From Tipula vernalis (Eukaryota; Arthropoda; Insecta; Diptera; Tipulidae), in contig OY282558.1 in NCBI GenBank assembly GCA_958295665.1, positions 17,049,409-17,113,408 on the forward strand: a stretch of DNA of 64,000 nucleotides, in the 5' to 3' direction. Shown in pieces: positions 58,603-64,000 of this stretch. Below the pieces are notes generated by a model. It saw nothing but the letters and a program-made list of their open reading frames with translations. It was not told the origin of the DNA and ran no database searches. Made by a program: the position numbers and the translations under genes. Each line of letters begins with the position of its first letter. The stretch's first letter is position 1.

Positions 58603-61600
58603 CAGTGAGAAAAGTTAATATTTTCTCCCCATTACAAAGTAGGACTGCCAATTGCAAATACATATAAATTCTATGGAAGCTAGTTTCAATTCTTCTTAAA
58701 CTCTTTTGTTAAACTTCAAAGCTCTATTTGGGTCACATCTTGCTTTCAATTTTTTAATTTTTTTCACTCAAATGATTCCTTTCTTACTTTGCATACATAC
58801 TTGCTTTCGATGACAAAACATCTTTTTAACAATTCGAAACAAAAAAATCGCAGGAAAAAATTCTCTTCGCATCCTTGTAACTCATGAAATTACGCTGTGT
58901 GACCATTTATCAATAAAACAGGGTTATTGTGATGGTAATCGTAATCCTCGCTCCTGGTGACAGTAGTAAATTTAAAGGTAAGTAAAAGGTGATGGTCAAG
59001 GTAAGAGAGACGGCGTTAGTAATGGCTGATTTACAATAAGTTTAAAATAATTTCCAGCACAACATAAAATTTTCCATTAACTTAATAACCTTCATTGTTA
59101 CCTTTAGCTTGCCATAGACTTCTTCGTATTGATCTGGATTAATACTTAGAAAGATCATCGAGCCAACTATGGGCTTTATCAGAATTTATGTGACACAACA
59201 AAAACCTTAATTGAATCAAACGCCAAATACTTATGCTTCTTTTTGTAGCTCAGCATTTTTTTTTTTTTTCATCAAATTTAATTTTTCAGAACTCATTAGG
59301 CCCCCAATAAAAAAATTGCACTTCAAATATTTATTCGTGATCGAAACACCACTTCACATTATACTTCTTAAAAGTGCTCTCAAAATCACCTTAAAATAAC
59401 GAATACAAAAACCTATAACAAAATAGCGTATATACTTCAAATACGAAAAATTTGTTACGATCAACTTGATCAATCATCAGCATCATCATCAACAACTTAA
59501 AATGATTATATTATAGAATAAAAAAATATTCTTCATCGTGTACCTCCTTCCAATGAAATTTTTAAATTTTTTGTTAAAATACAAATCATAATCTCAGCTT
59601 ACATTCAATCAAGTTTTGACGTAAAGTAATTTTTTTTTTTTTTTTCTTAACCCGTTCAAGGTATGATTCGGCACATTTTGTTATTGTATGTACGTACATA
59701 TTCAAACAATCAAGAATTAATGTTCAATAGATCGAAATAATATATAAAATAGACACTCATTATTGTCTAATTTTTTTTATTTTTTTTATTTTTTATAAAG
59801 CATTTAGTTATCAACAAATAAAATTTATTATTATTTATTAACGTTCAATTGTTGTTGTTGATATTATTATAACTCGAGGGACAATAATCGGGTGTTTGTT
59901 TGAAAAAAAAAAAAAAAATGTTGTAAATGGTACCAGAAGAAGGAATATATGAAGATGAAACGTTGAAATTAATTTTGACCGCAGTCCAATAATTTTTTTA
60001 GTCTATTGAAAAAAAAAAATAAAAATATTTCGATCGTACATACAAACGATCATACATACATACGTTCGATCTATCTAATTTATTATATTATATTATAGAT
60101 ATCGACATGAAACAAAATAAATAAATAAATAATCATAATATTATTGTAAATTATTTTGATTGATGATCGTTAATTTTAAATACATGAAACATAAATAAAT
60201 AACAACTTGATCGTCGCGTCATCAACCTACAAAAAATAAAAGGTGTCTAAAAGGTTAATATTTGGTTATATTTCTAATAACGACGATAAACAAAAATTTT
60301 CTAATCCTTTTGTTCAAGTACATTGATTCCATAAATATCTATAGTTATAGACGCATGAACAAGGACAATGAATTTACATAATTTTTCAAGGTCAAAGATC
60401 AGGAAGTACGAGTAAATATAAGTACAGCAACAAAAATTATTCATTGTTTTGTGTTTTGAAGGTATCGAACTACATGACAGGTTGATGAGAAATAAATGTA
60501 ATCATTATAGATGGTTGAATAGAATAGAATAAATAAATAAATGATTAAGTGAAATAATTAATCTTGAATGGTGATTAATTAAAAGTCAGTATTTGTTGAG
60601 ATTTTGAAATTTTAAATAATTAAATAAATGAAGTGTACAAGGCAAATTTTATTTAGTATCGTTCAAATTCTTTTCAAGTTCAATTTTGCCAGTAGATTTT
60701 TGGAGTGAAAACAGCCTAATACGACATTGAATGTCTTAGATGGACATAAAACTGTCTTTGCTCATTTTCAAATTGCAACTTTAATTCATAAGAAACATTA
60801 TGAATTTCAAATCGTTACCTTACTGTCTAACAGGTCAGGCTTAGATTTAAAATATCCCATTCGGCTCAAATCTACATAAATAAATACATTAACATCTTCT
60901 GTAATTATCCAAATTTTAACCAGTAATATTTGATTCAATAAACGTAATCCTTGATATGGTGGAGGTTTATACCGTTATTTATACTGTTTTACCAACTCAC
61001 GATGGCCCAACCAAGGTTTGCTAAAATTGTTAAAAAAGTAAAATTCAACTTTTGCTACCAATCCCAGTGAGTGCTAAGTAAAAATGATAACCAGTCTCCT
61101 ATTACCTTTCGTAAAAACAAAATTATCTGATTCTTTGCCTTAATTTCAATTCCTTGTCGATATCTAAACGACTTACTGCATACATTATGGCTTTTTATGT
61201 TTGTCGTGCATCTTATAACTATTTAGTTAATAAATTTAAATAAACTGGATGTAAATGTGAGATTTGATGTGTCCCTAATTCGTTTTCATATCAACCTTAA
61301 ATCTTTCAAGCCATCTTCATTGCTGCATCTTCTTCACTCGATAAAAATTTAGTCGAGTTTTACAATAAGAAAAACAATCGATAAAGCCACAAATATTTGG
61401 TTGGTTTCAATAAGATTTTCGCTAGAGAGGTGCAAAAATTCACAAACAAAATATTTTGAAGCAAAAAAGTCGAAATCAGACCAATTTCTAGCAAGTCGAA
61501 AAATTTTCTTATCAACTGATTGTATTAAATAAATGATTGTCATGATTTTTGGAAACAATAAAATTCTACTTAATATAAGAGTATTCTCAAAAAAAAGACT

Positions 61601-61849
61601 GAATCCCGAAATTCCGAATACTCCAATTTTATAATTTATGGCCACATTATACTTTCTCGGGTCGGAAAAATTGTAAATCGACCACGCGTTGTGCAACCTA
61701 ACCTTGTATGTTTACGAAGGCGTAAATATACCGGCGGCATGTTATAGAAGTATTCCCTAACATTTATTGATTACAGAATAAATTTGTAGGTAGCTTGTTA
61801 ATCGAAGAATTTGTTAAGGAGAGATAAACTGTGCACTCTGCAACTCTTA
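58603..61849. other. No gene recognised; simple-sequence rich
   Basis: Very A+T-rich, with poly(T) runs (59247-59269, 59630-59645) and CATACATACATA and GTACGTACATA words near 59690 and 60050, plus AAATAAATAAAT tracts at 60110-60200 and 60530. The 115-codon minus-strand frame at 61349-61696 has no recognised motif. Confidence 0.6.
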
Positions 61850-63990
61850 TCCCTACAACTCTGGATTTTAGATTCTGGTCGAACTCTGAATGGTGGATTG
61901 AACTTTCATTCGATCTTGTACCCTGTAATGTGAGCAAGTACATTTTCGTTTGTTGTGCGATATAATTACTGCTGAATCTCGGTTAATTGTTGTTTGGCCC
62001 CCACGAAATTAGCACCATTCTCTGAGTACATCGCGGTGGGTACATTTTTTCTACTTACGACAAGTTTCAACGCTCCGATAAATGCTTTACTGGATATTTC
62101 GCTCACCAGCTCCAAATGGATTGCCTTGACTCTGTCATACAGACGAAAATCGATATGTAGCCCTTGATGTATTTTGAACTGGCAGGTAGAATACCCATCA
62201 TTAGTACTGACGAATGGCTCAACTAACTATGACAAAATATAGAACAATTATTAGTAATTTTTCGCATTGAGAGAGATGGGATAACAGGGGTGGTCTTGGA
62301 CGCTTTTGTGCAGAAGAGCAAGCTATGCCTTATTTAGTCGACTAATGACTCTTAGAACGCCGCTTTTGTCCAAAAATGGAGCTAATAATGGCCACTTTCG
62401 CTTAAGAACTTGATTTTTGCCGAACAATATTTGAATTTTTTCCTGAAATTCTTCTTGTTCTGCCCATTTTCCTAAAGATTCCTCAGCTTGGTTTAGTTCT
62501 GCTAAAGTCACTCCGATACCTGAAAAATTTGACTGTACGTATCTGCTTTCTGTTAATTTAACGCTTTTAGCCCAACAATTCAAAATAAATTTGTATAAGT
62601 AGCCTAGAAGCTTATGGTTTACGAGTTGAGTTGGAAGAATTCCATTAGAGGCACAATCAGTAGAATTATCTGTTGATTGAATGTGACCCCAAGTAGCTTT
62701 AGGAATTGTTCCGAGTATTTAAAAAGTTCTATTACGAACAAAGACTGCACAATACTGCATATTTCGAATTGAAGCGATTGGATGATCAGTCTGATAAGCT
62801 TAAGCCAGCAGATGAGCCCCAGAATGTTGAAGTCTAGGAACTGCCAACCATAGGTTGGAAATAGAAGTGACTCGAGCTATTGCTGTTATGAGGCTAATGT
62901 GCACGGTACCATTACTGGCATCTGAAAATCCACGAATTTCTAGTGGTCTGAATTATTTCAATGGCCGTCAGCGAACGGTGAACTCTCCATTCTTCAGCTA
63001 CGCCTGATGGAAGCTCGTCAACCCACCCCATGTGTAGTAAGTAGTAAGATTTACTGAAATTAACCTTGAATCGGAAGCATTCCTTATGGTCTTACGCTTT
63101 AGATAATTCGATCAACGTTTCGTTTTTTAAGTTCGCTTGGTAAAGATGCTAAAAACTGTGGCACCTTTGATGTCCAGTTATAAAATTGTCAACATATGTA
63201 TCAGTCATTTTGGGAATGCCTCGAGAATGAGCAACACAACTGGCATCAAATGGTTGTGTCAAAGGCTAAAAATGTTTCAGAGGCTTGTGCGGTTCATGCC
63301 ACCATAAGATTCACTGATACATCCATGTGATATCGGCGGTGAATGCTATTTTATGTAACCGGAATCGAACGATGAGGTCAATAAAATCGGATTGGATAGT
63401 CGGGCTAACAAGTATTTTATCATTGAGAGAAAAATGTTGTGCTTTTTCCGAGTCATCAAACACGAAGGGCACCTTCGTTGTTGTGCTATCAGGCTTAATG
63501 ACAGGATGATGAGGAAGATAAAAATGTTCTATGTTTAAATCGAGGTTTTTAGGAAAAATTTCCTTCACGTAATTCAGATCTATGTACTCGTGCATAACTC
63601 GTTTATATTTATTTTTCGAAGCATCATCGCGTATAAAATCGAGCAACTGCCTTGATCTTACGAATTGTCCAGCATTCGTGAATTAGGCGTAAATGGCAAT
63701 TTAACGATGAACCTTCTATCTGGGGCCCTATTATGGGACGCAGTGAATAGATCCTTACAGTAATGCTGGTATGGTATGTATTTTCTAGTCGATGGAACTT
63801 CTTTGAGCTCTCAAAATTTGTGTAGGCTCAGCTACGTTGAAATCCATGTGGAGATTAATATTGTTATTTTTAGTTGTTGAATTTCCTCCACAAATTATTC
63901 TGCTAAGCTCAGTGTTTTGAGCTGTTAGATCGTTTAGTCCTACGTCGTAACACACAGAGCTGCTCCCAAAATAATATCAATATTATTGAA
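61850..63990 (-). pseudogene. BEL/Pao retrotransposon remnant 4 (minus strand), runs off the window
   Basis: Reading the minus strand from the window end: a spacer with APDRRFIVKLPFTPNSR (about 63680-63730), RT with HFYLPHHPVIKPDS and TIQSDFIDLIVRFRLHK then FTADITWMYQ (63311-63646). The usual DAS motif is altered (FDDSEK). RNase H-like ITAIARVTSISNLWL with PRLQHSGAHLLA lies near 62800-62910. The pre-integrase segment contains KWPLLAPFLDKSGVLRVISR (62323-62583). The integrase core reads DRVKAIHLELVSEISSKAFI then MYSENGANFVGAK (about 61990-62160), with Asp of SDNG replaced by Glu. Frame breaks occur throughout. Gag and the 5' LTR would lie beyond 64000. No 3' LTR was recognised. Confidence 0.8.
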
Positions 63991-64000
63991 CAGAGAGTGC

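Overview
The window looks like a strongly A+T-rich animal nuclear genome, most probably an insect and plausibly a higher fly. That guess rests on the mobile-element families present: piggyBac, mariner, hAT, a FLYWCH-type MULE, BEL/Pao, Ty3/gypsy, and LOA- or I-like LINEs with an RNase H domain. It also rests on the many short A/T, TTA and CATA repeats. I found no host gene, tRNA, rRNA, CRISPR array or bacterial-type operon. Almost every recognisable coding stretch belongs to a transposable element, so this reads as an intergenic or large-intron transposon graveyard with one element that still looks intact.

Layout. 1-2.35 kb: a minus-strand hAT transposase remnant next to an internally deleted mariner, both bracketed by a GGTAATATTACC-type inverted repeat. 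2.35-4.6 kb: a plus-strand MULE with one reading-frame break, whose ends are inverted arrays of a 15-bp motif. 4.6-11.7 kb: no genes; one 810-bp MITE with TA target duplication. 11.67-14.40 kb: a complete piggyBac element with TTAA on both sides, perfect 13-bp terminal repeats, palindromic subterminal repeats and an uninterrupted 594-residue transposase. 14.4-30.3 kb: no genes; degenerate ~120-bp repeats, a 21-bp minisatellite, hairpins, a LINE 3' end with a TTA tail, and a 156-bp direct repeat pair. 30.3-32.5 kb: a LINE in which an ORF1-like segment runs straight into the reverse transcriptase. 33.7-37.2 kb: a BEL remnant split by a hAT remnant. 40.3-42.5 kb: a Ty3/gypsy pol remnant preceded by a tiny poly(A) LINE fragment. 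43.6-47.5 kb and 51.7-54.8 kb: two further plus-strand BEL remnants, the latter just after a LINE RT scrap. 55.6-58.6 kb: a MITE whose left arm was split by a second, degenerate piggyBac. 61.85 kb to the end: a fourth BEL remnant, on the minus strand and running off the window.

The genes do not form a pathway. They record successive insertions: piggyBac-2 into a MITE, probably hAT-2 into BEL-1, and probably a LINE tail into or beside gypsy. The intact piggyBac is the youngest-looking and most testable object. I see no convincing new biological system beyond unusual transposon end architecture. All identifications come from reading motifs by eye; no database search was run.
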